Source of the DNA: Streptomyces acidiscabies
Lineage (GTDB): Bacteria > Actinomycetota > Actinomycetes > Streptomycetales > Streptomycetaceae
Assembly: GCF_020010905.1 (NCBI RefSeq)
Contig: NZ_JAGJBY010000002.1
Location: 1,860,001-1,924,000 of the forward strand
DNA length: 64,000 nucleotides
Direction of reading: 5' to 3'
Shown here one piece after another: positions 22,549 to 31,558 of this stretch. Below the pieces are notes generated by a model that searched no databases, had not been told where the DNA came from, and saw only the letters and a program-made list of their open reading frames with translations. Position 1 is the stretch's first letter; each line of letters opens with the position of its first letter. A program made the translations under genes and the position numbers.

Positions 22549-25500
22549 TCATGCTCGTAGGCGCAGGCCGCGTGGGGTCGCGATGAAACCCGCCTCTTCC
22601 AGGAGGACGCCGAAAGGGGACGTCAGGGCCGGGGCGCCGTTGACGCGTTCCACGGTGACCGTTCCGAGCGAGTCCGCGCGGGCGGCCTCGGCCAGGGCCT
22701 GCGCCGCCTCGCGGAGGCGCGGGTCGTCCCTGGGGGCGTCGTCCGGGGTGCTCGGCCACGCCAGGAGCGTCTTCCCGCCGCGCTCCATGTACAGCGCCAG
22801 CTCTCCGCCGACCAGCACCACCAGCGAGCCCGCCTTCCGCCCCGGCTTGTGCCCCGCGCCGGTGGGCGGCTCGGGCCAGCCCAGCGCGGCACCGTACGCG
22901 TTCGCCGGGTCGGCCGCTGCCAGGACGACCGCTCGGGACGGCGGTGTACGCCGGTGAGGGCGCCCGTGCGCGTACGGCGGGGCCGGGGCGGGGCGCCGGG
23001 GGCTCCGGGGGGTGCCGGTGTCGGGGGAGGCGAAGTCGAGGGTGTCGGCGGGGGCGGGGGTGCTCCAGTCGAGGTCGGGGAAGCCGGGGGCGGCGTCGTG
23101 GTCGGGCGCGTACGGGGTGGTGTGGTCCGGCGTCGCGTGATCCGGGTCCGCGGGGTGGCCGTAGGGCGTGTCGTCCGGGGTCGGCCTGATGCCGCGCGTG
23201 GCGCTCGCCGGGAAGCCGTAGTCGGCCGGAGTCGCCGGGGCCGGGAGGGACTCGTCGCGGTCGCGGGTGTTGGCCACCGCGCGCAGGCGGTCGACGGCGC
23301 CGTCCATGGCGAACTGGGCGGCGCCGAGGCCCTCCACGACATACCCCCGGCGGGCCTGGCCGCTGTCCTCGAAGACCGACAGCACGCGGTACGTCGCGGA
23401 GAAACCGCCCTCGACGCCCTCGGCGGCGACCGCGCCCCGGGTGACCACGCCGTGCCGGTCGAGGAGGGTGCGGGCCAGCGCGTGCGCGCGGACGGTCGGG
23501 TCGCCCTCGGCGGCAGGGAGGAGGGACCAGCGGCCGGCCACGGTCGGGGGCCCGCCGCGCGAGGCGGGGCGGGCGGCGGTGAGGGAGCCGTAGCGTCCGC
23601 GCGGGACCGCTCGCCGCGCGCGGTGGGCCGTCGAACCCGCCGTACGGCCCGAGCCGAGCAGCGCGCGCATCGGGGCGAGCGTGTCGTTGGTGAGGCGGCC
23701 GGACCAGGCGAGGTCCCAGAGGGCGTCGGCGAGCTGCGGGTCGGTGGCGTCCGGGTGGGTGGTGGCGCGGACCTGGTCGGCGATCTGGCGGAAGAACAGG
23801 CCGTAGCCGCCGGAGAGGGCGGTCAGGACCGAATCGTGCAGCGCGGTCGGCTCCAGGAGGTGCGGCGGGGGCAGGAGCAGCGGGGCCGCGTCCGCCAGGT
23901 AGAGGGAGAGCCAGCCGTCCTTGCCGGGGAGCGCGCCCGCGCCCGCCCAGACGATCTCCCCGGCGGCGGTGAGTTCGTCGAGCATCGCCGGGGAGTAGTC
24001 GCGCACGCGTGAGGGCAGGACCAGCTTCTCCAGCGCCGAGGCGGGTACGGAGGCTCCCTGGAGCTGCTCGACCGCGCGGACCAGGCCGTCGGTGCCCCGC
24101 AGGGCGTGGCCGGTGCCGACGTGCTGCCACTGGGGCAGGAACTGGGCGAGCGCGGCCGGCGGGACCGGCTCCAGCTCCTGGCGCAGCGCCGCTAGGGAGC
24201 GCCGGCGCAGGCGCCGCAGGACCGTCGCGTCGCACCACTCCTGGCCGATGCCCGCCGGGTGGAACTCGCCCTGGACGACGCGCCCGCTCGCCGCGAGCCG
24301 CTGGAGCGCGCCGTCGGTGACGGCCGTGCCGAGGCCGAAGCGGGCGGCTGCCGCAGCGGACGTGAACGGGCCGTGCGTGCGCGCGTGGCGGGCCAGCAGG
24401 TCACCCAGGGGGTCCTTGACGGGCTCGGTGAACGCCTCCGGGACACCGACCGGCAGGGCCGTGCCCAGGGCGTCGCGCAGGCGGCCCGCGTCCTCGATCG
24501 CCGCCCAGTGGTCGACGCCCGCGACGCGCACCCGGATCGCGCGGCGGGCTGCGGCCAGCTCCTGCGCCCAGCCCGGGTCGGCGCCGCGCCGCGCGAGGTC
24601 GGCGTCGGTGAGCGGGCCGAGGACACGCAGCGCGTCGGCGATGGCTTCGGCGTCCCGCAGGCGCCGCTCCTCGGTGAGCCACTGGAGCTCGCGCTCCAGT
24701 TCGGTGAGGACCTCGGCGTCCAGCAGTTCGCGCAGCTCCGCCTGGCCGAGCAGTTCCGCCAGCAGCCGCGAGTCCAGGGACAGCGCGGCGGCGCGGCGCT
24801 CGGCGAGCGGCGAGTCCCCCTCGTACAGGAACTGGGCGACGTAGCCGAACAGCAGACTGCGCGCGAAGGGCGACGGCTCCGGGGTGGTGACCTCGACCAG
24901 GCGCACCTTGCGGGACTCCAGGTCACCCATCAGCTCGACGAGCCCGGGGACGTCGAACACGTCCTGGAGGCACTCGCGGACCGCCTCCAGGACGATCGGG
25001 AACGACCCGAACTCGCTCGCCACCTGGAGCAGTTGCGCCGCGCGCTGGCGCTGCTGCCACAGCGGGGTGCGCCGGCCGGGAGTGCGGCGCGGCAGCAGCA
25101 GCGCGCGGGCGGCGCACTCCCGGAACCGGGACGCGAACAGCGCCGAGCCGCCGACCTGGTCGGTGACGACCTGATCGACCTCGCCCTTGTCGAAGACGAC
25201 GTCCTGCGCGCTCACGGGAGCCTGGTCGGCGTCGGCCGCCGTGTGCAAAGGGGTACCGGCCTTCGCCGGCTCCCGGTCGAGGAGGTCCAGGCCCATCAGG
25301 TCGGCGTCCGGCAGACGCAGGACGATGCCGTCGTCCGCGTGCATCACCTGCGCGTCCATGCCGTACCGCTCGGCGAGCCGGGCCCCCAGCGCGAGCGCCC
25401 ACGGGGCGTGCACCTGGGCGCCGAACGGGGAGTGGACGACCACGCGCCAGTCGCCCAGCTCGTCCCGGAAGCGCTCCACGACGATCGTCCGGTCGTCCGG

Positions 25501-27501
25501 GACATGGCCGCAGGCCTCGCGCTGTTCGGCGAGGTACGACAGGACGTTGTCGGCGGCCCACGCGTCCAGGCCCGCCGCGAGCAGGCGCAGCCGGGCGTCC
25601 TCCTGCGACAGCGCGCCGACCTCGCGCAGGAACGCGCCCACCGCGCGCCCCAGTTCGAGCGGGCGGCCCAGCTGGTCGCCCTTCCAGAACGGCAGCCGGC
25701 CCGGCACACCGGGGGCGGGGGAGACCAGGACGCGGTCGCGCGTGATGTCCTCGATGCGCCAGGAACTCGTGCCGAGCGTGAAGACATCGCCCACGCGCGA
25801 CTCGTAGACCATCTCCTCGTCCAGCTCGCCTACCCGGCCGCCGCCCTTCTTCGGGTCGGCGCCCGCGAGGAAGACGCCGAACAGGCCCCGGTCGGGGATC
25901 GTGCCGCCCGAGGTGACCGCCAGGCGCTGGGCGCCCGGTCTGCCGGTGACCGTCCCCGTCACGCGGTCCCACACCACGCGCGGGCGCAGCTCCGCGAACG
26001 CGTCCGACGGGTAGCGGCCCGCCAGCATGTCCAGGGTCGCAGTGAACGCCGACTCCGGGAGCGACGCGAAGGGAGCCGCGCGCCGGACGGCCGCCAGCAG
26101 GTCGTCGAACTGCCAGGTGTCCATCGACACCATCGCGACCACCTGCTGCGCCAGGACGTCCAGCGGGTTCGCGGGCACCCGCAGGGACTCGATGGCGCCC
26201 ACGCGCATGCGCTCGGTGACCACCGCCGCCTGGACCAGGTCGCCCCGGTACTTCGGGAAGACCACGCCGGTCGACACCGCGCCCACCTGGTGCCCCGCCC
26301 GGCCCACGCGCTGGAGGCCGGAGGCCACCGAGGGCGGCGACTCCACCTGGACCACCAGGTCCACCGCACCCATGTCGATGCCCAGCTCCAGGCTGGACGT
26401 CGCGACCACGGCGGGCAGCCGGCCTGCCTTCAGGTCCTCCTCGACCAGCGCGCGCTGCTCCTTGGAGACCGAGCCGTGGTGCGCTCGCGCGATGACCGGC
26501 GGGGCGCCCTGGGCCGCGCCCGAGCCGCCCATCAGCTCGGCCGGCGTGTGATGCTCCGCCAGCGGCTCGCCCGTCGCCCGCTCGTAGGCGATCTCGTTCA
26601 GCCGGTTGCACAGGCGCTCCGCGAGGCGGCGGGAGTTCGCGAACACGATCGTCGAGCGGTGCGCCTGCACGAGGTCCGCAATCCGCTCCTCCACGTGCGG
26701 CCAGATGGAGGGGCGCTCCGCCTTCGCGTCGTCCACCGGGGAGCCGCCCAGCTCGCCCAGGTCCTCCACCGGGACGACCACCGACAGGTCGAACTCCTTC
26801 GCCGACTTCGGCTGGACGATCTCGGCCTTCCCGCGCGGGGCGAGGTAGCGGGCGATCTCGTCCACCGGGCGGACCGTCGCCGACAGGCCGATCCTGCGGG
26901 CCGGCTTCGGCAGCAGGGCGTCCAGCCGCTCCAGGGTCAGCGCCAGGTGCGCGCCCCGCTTCGTGCCGGCCACCGCGTGGACCTCGTCCAGGATGACCGT
27001 CTCCACGCCCGTCAGCGCGTCGCGCGCGGCCGACGTCAGCATCAGGAACAGGGACTCCGGGGTCGTGATCAGGATGTCCGGCGGGCGCGTCGCCAGGGCC
27101 CGGCGCTCCGCGGGCGGGGTGTCGCCGGAGCGGATCCCGACCTTGACCTCCGGCTCGGGGAGGCCGAGGCGCACGGACTCCTGGCGGATGCCGGTCAGCG
27201 GGCTGCGGAGGTTGCGCTCCACGTCCACCGCGAGGGCCTTCAGCGGCGAGATGTACAGCACCCGGCAGCGCTTCTTCGGGTCCGCGGGCGGAGGCGTGGA
27301 CGCCAGGCCGTCCAGCGCCGCCAGGAACGCGGCCAGCGTCTTGCCCGAGCCCGTCGGGGCGACCACCAGCACGTCCGAACCCTCCCGGATGGCCCGCCAC
27401 GCGCCCGCCTGGGCCTCGGTGGGCGCCGAGAACGCCCCCGTGAACCAGCCGCGGGTCGCGGGGGAGAAGCCGTCCAGGGCTCGGTGTGCGGAACTGACCA
27501 T
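22549..27501 (-). CDS. lhr: Lhr-type large DEAD/DEAH-box ATP-dependent helicase
   Basis: 1650 residues from the ATG at 27501. The helicase core has Walker A 48-55 (APTGSGKT), Walker B DEVH 172-175, SAT 207-209 and motif VI QRVGRAGH. A winged-helix and beta-barrel Lhr core follows to about residue 870, then a long C-terminal region with further winged-helix-like segments, the size class of mycobacterial Lhr (about 1500). Lhr unwinds 3'-tailed RNA:DNA hybrids and is linked to DNA repair. Near residues 1410-1490 there is a disordered insert rich in Pro, Asp, His and Thr (TPDDTPYGHPADPDHATPDH) before the final conserved domain. It is followed by the nei-like gene on the same strand. Confidence 0.94.
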   Translation of the reverse strand: MVSSAHRALDGFSPATRGWFTGAFSAPTEAQAGAWRAIREGSDVLVVAPTGSGKTLAAFLAALDGLASTPPPADPKKRCRVLYISPLKALAVDVERNLRSPLTGIRQESVRLGLPEPEVKVGIRSGDTPPAERRALATRPPDILITTPESLFLMLTSAARDALTGVETVILDEVHAVAGTKRGAHLALTLERLDALLPKPARRIGLSATVRPVDEIARYLAPRGKAEIVQPKSAKEFDLSVVVPVEDLGELGGSPVDDAKAERPSIWPHVEERIADLVQAHRSTIVFANSRRLAERLCNRLNEIAYERATGEPLAEHHTPAELMGGSGAAQGAPPVIARAHHGSVSKEQRALVEEDLKAGRLPAVVATSSLELGIDMGAVDLVVQVESPPSVASGLQRVGRAGHQVGAVSTGVVFPKYRGDLVQAAVVTERMRVGAIESLRVPANPLDVLAQQVVAMVSMDTWQFDDLLAAVRRAAPFASLPESAFTATLDMLAGRYPSDAFAELRPRVVWDRVTGTVTGRPGAQRLAVTSGGTIPDRGLFGVFLAGADPKKGGGRVGELDEEMVYESRVGDVFTLGTSSWRIEDITRDRVLVSPAPGVPGRLPFWKGDQLGRPLELGRAVGAFLREVGALSQEDARLRLLAAGLDAWAADNVLSYLAEQREACGHVPDDRTIVVERFRDELGDWRVVVHSPFGAQVHAPWALALGARLAERYGMDAQVMHADDGIVLRLPDADLMGLDLLDREPAKAGTPLHTAADADQAPVSAQDVVFDKGEVDQVVTDQVGGSALFASRFRECAARALLLPRRTPGRRTPLWQQRQRAAQLLQVASEFGSFPIVLEAVRECLQDVFDVPGLVELMGDLESRKVRLVEVTTPEPSPFARSLLFGYVAQFLYEGDSPLAERRAAALSLDSRLLAELLGQAELRELLDAEVLTELERELQWLTEERRLRDAEAIADALRVLGPLTDADLARRGADPGWAQELAAARRAIRVRVAGVDHWAAIEDAGRLRDALGTALPVGVPEAFTEPVKDPLGDLLARHARTHGPFTSAAAAARFGLGTAVTDGALQRLAASGRVVQGEFHPAGIGQEWCDATVLRRLRRRSLAALRQELEPVPPAALAQFLPQWQHVGTGHALRGTDGLVRAVEQLQGASVPASALEKLVLPSRVRDYSPAMLDELTAAGEIVWAGAGALPGKDGWLSLYLADAAPLLLPPPHLLEPTALHDSVLTALSGGYGLFFRQIADQVRATTHPDATDPQLADALWDLAWSGRLTNDTLAPMRALLGSGRTAGSTAHRARRAVPRGRYGSLTAARPASRGGPPTVAGRWSLLPAAEGDPTVRAHALARTLLDRHGVVTRGAVAAEGVEGGFSATYRVLSVFEDSGQARRGYVVEGLGAAQFAMDGAVDRLRAVANTRDRDESLPAPATPADYGFPASATRGIRPTPDDTPYGHPADPDHATPDHTTPYAPDHDAAPGFPDLDWSTPAPADTLDFASPDTGTPRSPRRPAPAPPYAHGRPHRRTPPSRAVVLAAADPANAYGAALGWPEPPTGAGHKPGRKAGSLVVLVGGELALYMERGGKTLLAWPSTPDDAPRDDPRLREAAQALAEAARADSLGTVTVERVNGAPALTSPFGVLLEEAGFIATPRGLRLRA

Positions 27502-27566
27502 GCGTCCATCCTGCACCCCGCCACTGACAATCGGGCTGACCTGTGGATACAGGGCCGGCGGCGGGG

Positions 27567-28496
27567 TCAGGCGAGGGGACGGCCGTACGACCTCAGGGTG
27601 CGGAGAGCGTCGATCGTCACCATCGCCCGGGCCTCCAGGGCGGCGGAGGGGGTCCACCGGGGCCGGTGGGGCGGCCAGCCGCCGTCGGACTGCTGGCCGG
27701 CCGCGAGGAGGTCCAGGGAACGGGACATCTCGGCGTCGGTGAACCACGCGCGCGCGACGGAGTGCGGGACGGGGGCGAAGTCGTGGGGGAAGTGCTGCCC
27801 GGCGGGCGCGGGGTACGCCTTAGGGCTGTCCGGGGCCAGGACGGCCAGGTGCCGGTCGCGCACCAGACGGCCCAGGCGGTCGGCGGCGGCCTGCGCGCGG
27901 GAGCGGTCGGGGACGGCGTCCAGGAAGGTGACGGCGGCCTGCACCTCGTACGGATCAGGGGCCCGCAGGGACTCCACCGCGTGCCAGCAGAAGTCGGTGG
28001 CCCGGAACAGCCAGGCGTGCCAGACGTCGTTACGGTGCAGGAGACCCGTGACGGGGCCGGTCGTCAGCAGGTCGCCGGCCGGGACGTCCGCGATCGGGGC
28101 CGACGGCGCGGCCGGGTAGCCGCGCTGGGAGGGCAGGACGGCCGGGAGGGCGCCGTCCGGGGCCGACACCGCCGTCAGATGACGGCACAGCTGCTCCACC
28201 CGCCGTCCGCCGCAGCGCCCGAGCGCGTCCAGGACACGCAGCGCGTACACCGCGTGCGGGGGCTGGCCGACGGGCCCGCGCAGGTCGGGCTCCAGGGCGT
28301 GGCCGTACCCGCCGTCCGCCGTGCGGTAGGCGTCGAGCGCGGTCTCCGCGGGGTCGGCGGAGGCGCCCAGGAAGTGGTGGGCGAACAGACGCTGCTCCAG
28401 CACGCGCGCGTTGAGCCACACGAAGCGCTCCGCGCGCGCGAGCGGGGAGCGCGCCGAGGGCGTCTGGGGCAGGGGGGAAGCTCCTGGTTCGGGCAT
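27567..28496 (-). CDS. alpha-alpha toroid protein, prenyltransferase/squalene cyclase-repeat like
   Basis: 309 residues starting MPEPGASPLP. Repeats such as TADGGYGHALEPDLRG and QSDGGWPPHRPRWTP are the QW-like motifs of terpenoid cyclase/prenyltransferase toroids. No DxDD cyclase acid motif or zinc ligand set is apparent, so it is probably a fold relative and not a working cyclase. Its start is 80 bases from the divergent DUF3046 gene, and its stop is 65 bases before the lhr start on the same strand. Function unknown. Confidence 0.75.
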   Translation of the reverse strand: MPEPGASPLPQTPSARSPLARAERFVWLNARVLEQRLFAHHFLGASADPAETALDAYRTADGGYGHALEPDLRGPVGQPPHAVYALRVLDALGRCGGRRVEQLCRHLTAVSAPDGALPAVLPSQRGYPAAPSAPIADVPAGDLLTTGPVTGLLHRNDVWHAWLFRATDFCWHAVESLRAPDPYEVQAAVTFLDAVPDRSRAQAAADRLGRLVRDRHLAVLAPDSPKAYPAPAGQHFPHDFAPVPHSVARAWFTDAEMSRSLDLLAAGQQSDGGWPPHRPRWTPSAALEARAMVTIDALRTLRSYGRPLA

Positions 28497-28575
28497 GTCG
28501 CGACCGTAGGGCGGAAGGCGGTGCCCGCGCGGGCGTACGGCCAAGGGTGTACCCGAGGGGCGGGATACTGGGCGC

Positions 28576-28770
28576 ATGCGGTTGACGGTCTTCTGGGAGC
28601 GGATGGCGGAGCACTTCGGTACGGGGTACTCCGAGACCTTCGCGCGCGATCACGTGATGACGGAGCTGGGCGGGCGGACGGTGCACGAGGCGCTGACCGC
28701 CGGCTGGGAGGCGAAGGACGTGTGGCGGGTGGTGTGCTCGGTGATGAACGTTCCGCACGAGAAGCGGTGA
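28576..28770 (+). CDS. DUF3046 small protein
   Basis: 64 residues: RLTVFWERMAEHFG, then FARDHVMTELGGRTVHEAL and WEAKDVWRVVCSVMNVP. This is the actinobacteria-specific DUF3046 family, usually found a short way upstream of recA. Function is unknown. The HTVxEAL-like and KDVWR segments are the parts I recognise as conserved. It is followed by the AI-2E family gene 42 bases downstream. Confidence 0.88.
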   Translation: MRLTVFWERMAEHFGTGYSETFARDHVMTELGGRTVHEALTAGWEAKDVWRVVCSVMNVPHEKR

Positions 28771-28812
28771 TCCTCGGCGAAGATCGCGGGGGAGTGCCGG
28801 AATGCCGGTGGT

Positions 28813-30090
28813 GTGGGCGAGACTTGGGGCGTGGCACCGACTGAGGAGACCGGGCAGCTCGCCCCGCAGACACCATCGTCCGGCGCGGCGGCGCCGCCCG
28901 AGCCGCCGCCGGCCGACGGCGCTGGGACGGCCGGGGAGCGCATGCCGCGGTGGCTGCCGCGCGCGATGGTGCTCGCGTTGGCGCTCATCGGACTGTTCCA
29001 GCTCGGGACGTGGGCGTTCCACCAGCTCCTCGGGCTGCTGCTCAACATCCTCATCGCGTTCTTCCTGGCGCTCGCCGTCGAACCCGCGGTGAGCTGGATG
29101 GCGTCCTACGGGATGCGCCGGGGCCTCGCGACCTTCCTGGTCTTCCTCGGGCTGCTGATCGCCGTCGCCGGGTTCATCACGCTCCTCGGGTCGATGCTCG
29201 CCGGGCAGATCGTCAAGATGGTCGACGGGTTCCCGCAGTACCTCGACTCCGTCATCCACTGGATCAACACCTCGTTCCACACCGAGCTGAAACGGGTCGA
29301 CATCCAGGAGGGGCTGCTGCACTCCGAGTGGCTGAAGAAATACGCCCAGAACAGTGCGGCCGGGGTGCTCGACGTCTCCGCGCAGGTGCTCGGTGGGCTC
29401 TTCCAGCTGCTGACGATCGCCCTGTTCTCGTTCTACTTCGCCGCCGACGGGCCCCGGCTGCGGCGGGGGCTGTGCTCCGTGCTGCCGCCGGCCAAGCAGG
29501 CCGAGGTCCTGCGCGCGTGGGAGATCGCCGTCGACAAGACCGGGGGGTACCTCTACTCGCGCGGGCTGATGGCGCTGATCTCCGGGATCGCGCACTACAT
29601 CCTGCTCCAGGTCCTGGAGATCCCCTACGCGCCCGTGCTGGGGCTGTGGGTCGGTGTCGTCTCGCAGTTCATCCCCACGCTCGGGACGTACCTCGCGGGC
29701 GCGCTGCCCATGCTGATCGCGTTCACCGTCGATCCCTGGTACGCGCTGTGGGTGCTGGTGTTCGTCGTCGTGTACCAGCAGTTCGAGAACTACATGCTCC
29801 AGCCGAAGCTGACGTCGCGGACCGTGGACATCCATCCCGCCGTCGCCTTCGGGTCCGTCATCGCCGGGACCGCGCTGCTGGGGGCTGTGGGGGCGCTGAT
29901 CTCCATCCCCGCTGTCGCCACGCTCCAGGCGTTCCTCGGGGCGTACGTGAAGCGGTACGACGTGACCGACGATCCCCGGGTGCAGGGGCGGCCACGGCGG
30001 GAGGAGCCGCGAGGCGGGGGCGGTGCGGGGCTGCGGGACGTGTGGAGGCGGGTCGGTGCGCGGGCGCGTGCGCGAGGTGGGCGGGGGTAG
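28813..30090 (+). CDS. AI-2E family transporter (UPF0118)
   Basis: 425 residues from a GTG at 28813; a second GTG at 28831 is possible. A proline/alanine-rich cytosolic lead is followed by about eight hydrophobic helices, including paired ones at about 50-100 (MVLALALIGLFQLGTWAF; LLNILIAFFLALAVEP). A large soluble loop (about 140-195) and the family region around LGLWVGVVSQFIPTLGTYLAG come next, with an arginine/glycine-rich tail. The family name comes from E. coli TqsA, but members are diverse (some are Na+/H+ antiporters), and the substrate here is unknown. Confidence 0.88.
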   Translation: MGETWGVAPTEETGQLAPQTPSSGAAAPPEPPPADGAGTAGERMPRWLPRAMVLALALIGLFQLGTWAFHQLLGLLLNILIAFFLALAVEPAVSWMASYGMRRGLATFLVFLGLLIAVAGFITLLGSMLAGQIVKMVDGFPQYLDSVIHWINTSFHTELKRVDIQEGLLHSEWLKKYAQNSAAGVLDVSAQVLGGLFQLLTIALFSFYFAADGPRLRRGLCSVLPPAKQAEVLRAWEIAVDKTGGYLYSRGLMALISGIAHYILLQVLEIPYAPVLGLWVGVVSQFIPTLGTYLAGALPMLIAFTVDPWYALWVLVFVVVYQQFENYMLQPKLTSRTVDIHPAVAFGSVIAGTALLGAVGALISIPAVATLQAFLGAYVKRYDVTDDPRVQGRPRREEPRGGGGAGLRDVWRRVGARARARGGRG

Positions 30091-30096
30091 AGGCCT

Positions 30097-30120
30097 CGGC
30101 TGCCCCGGCCGGGGCAGCCG
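30097..30120 (+). terminator. palindromic terminator after the AI-2E family gene
   Basis: A perfect 24-nt palindrome, CGGCTGCCCCGG and its complement, starts six bases after the stop codon. It has no T run. It separates this gene from the recA promoter about 95 bases further on. Confidence 0.75.
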
Positions 30121-30213
30121 TCCTCGTGCGTCTGTTGTCGTGGGGGACACGCGAGGGTTGGGGCGACTTGTGAAGGTCGGGGGGACGTACGCTCGGGAAG
30201 CCGTGTGGTGCGC

Positions 30214-30242
30214 TTGACACGAAAATCGAACATCCATTCTGA
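30214..30242 (+). promoter_or_regulatory. recA promoter with LexA (SOS) box in the spacer
   Basis: TTGACA at 30214-30219 is a perfect -35. Seventeen bases later TTCTGA (30237-30242), or overlapping CATTCT, serves as a weak -10. Between them lies CGAACATCCATTCTG (30227-30241). This is one base off the actinobacterial LexA box core GAAC-N4-GTTC, having ATTC on the right. An operator placed here would block polymerase directly. The distance to the recA ATG is about 175 bases. Confidence 0.7.
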
Positions 30243-30415
30243 TGGAGGCTCCGGCGAAGTCCTCGGCGAGGATCTCTGGGGTTGTTTTGCCCGAGTCTGG
30301 GTGGAGAAGTGGCCTAGTTATCCACAGGCTGGACCGGCATCGAGACGCGTTGTCAGTGGCAGGCGTTAGCGTCTTCGACGTGAAGCGATCGACTCAAGCA
30401 AACCGGGTGGAACCC

Positions 30416-31552
30416 ATGGCAGGCACGGACCGCGAGAAGGCGTTGGACGCCGCACTCGCACAGATTGAACGGCAGTTCGGCAAGGGCGCGGTCATGCGCA
30501 TGGGCGAGCGGCCGAACGAACCCATCGAGGTCATCCCCACGGGATCGACCGCACTGGACGTCGCGCTCGGCGTCGGCGGCATCCCGCGCGGCCGTGTGGT
30601 GGAGGTGTACGGCCCGGAGTCCTCCGGCAAGACGACCCTGACACTGCACGCCGTGGCCAACGCGCAGCGGGCCGGCGGTCAGGTGGCCTTCATCGACGCG
30701 GAGCACGCCCTCGACCCCGAGTACGCGCGCAAGCTCGGCGTCGACATCGACAACCTGATCCTGTCCCAGCCGGACAACGGCGAGCAGGCGCTGGAGATCG
30801 TGGACATGCTGGTCCGCTCCGGCGCTCTCGACCTGATCGTCATCGACTCCGTCGCCGCGCTCGTGCCGCGTGCGGAGATCGAGGGCGAGATGGGCGACAG
30901 CCACGTCGGCCTCCAGGCCCGTCTGATGAGCCAGGCGCTGCGGAAGATCACCAGCGCGCTCAACCAGTCCAAGACCACCGCGATCTTCATCAACCAGCTC
31001 CGCGAGAAGATCGGCGTGATGTTCGGCTCCCCGGAGACGACGACCGGTGGCCGCGCGCTGAAGTTCTACGCCTCGGTGCGACTCGACATCCGCCGCATCG
31101 AGACCCTCAAGGACGGCACCGAGGCGGTCGGTAACCGCACCCGCGTCAAGGTCGTCAAGAACAAGGTCGCGCCGCCCTTCAAGCAGGCCGAGTTCGACAT
31201 CCTCTACGGCCACGGCATCAGCCGCGAGGGCGGCCTGATCGACATGGGCGTGGAGAACGGCTTCGTCCGCAAGGCCGGCGCCTGGTACACGTACGAGGGC
31301 GACCAGCTCGGCCAGGGCAAGGAGAACGCCCGCAACTTCCTGAAGGACAACCCCGACCTCGCCGACGAGATCGAGAAGAAGATCAAGGAGAAGCTGGGCG
31401 TCGGAGTCCGCCCGGAGCCGGCCGCGGCCGAGCCCGCGGCGGACGCCGTGACCCCCGCCCCCGCGACCGGCGGCGCGGACGACGCGCCCAAGACGGTCCC
31501 CGCTCCCGCAGCCAAGGCCGCCAAGACCAAGGCCGCGGCGGCCAAGAGCTGA
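30416..31552 (+). CDS. recA: recombinase RecA
   Basis: 378 residues from the ATG at 30416, with GGGTGG upstream. It forms the nucleoprotein filament for homologous recombination and triggers LexA self-cleavage. Walker A is G66-T73 (GPESSGKT), Walker B LIVIDSVAAL, and the L2 region NQLREKIGVMFGSPETTTGG. The C-terminal 45 residues are an Ala/Pro/Lys tail (KAAKTKAAAAKS) longer than in E. coli but normal for Streptomyces (about 374-378 residues). recX follows six bases later, and the pair is expected to be cotranscribed. Confidence 0.99.
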   Translation: MAGTDREKALDAALAQIERQFGKGAVMRMGERPNEPIEVIPTGSTALDVALGVGGIPRGRVVEVYGPESSGKTTLTLHAVANAQRAGGQVAFIDAEHALDPEYARKLGVDIDNLILSQPDNGEQALEIVDMLVRSGALDLIVIDSVAALVPRAEIEGEMGDSHVGLQARLMSQALRKITSALNQSKTTAIFINQLREKIGVMFGSPETTTGGRALKFYASVRLDIRRIETLKDGTEAVGNRTRVKVVKNKVAPPFKQAEFDILYGHGISREGGLIDMGVENGFVRKAGAWYTYEGDQLGQGKENARNFLKDNPDLADEIEKKIKEKLGVGVRPEPAAAEPAADAVTPAPATGGADDAPKTVPAPAAKAAKTKAAAAKS

Positions 31553-31558
31553 TCCTCC

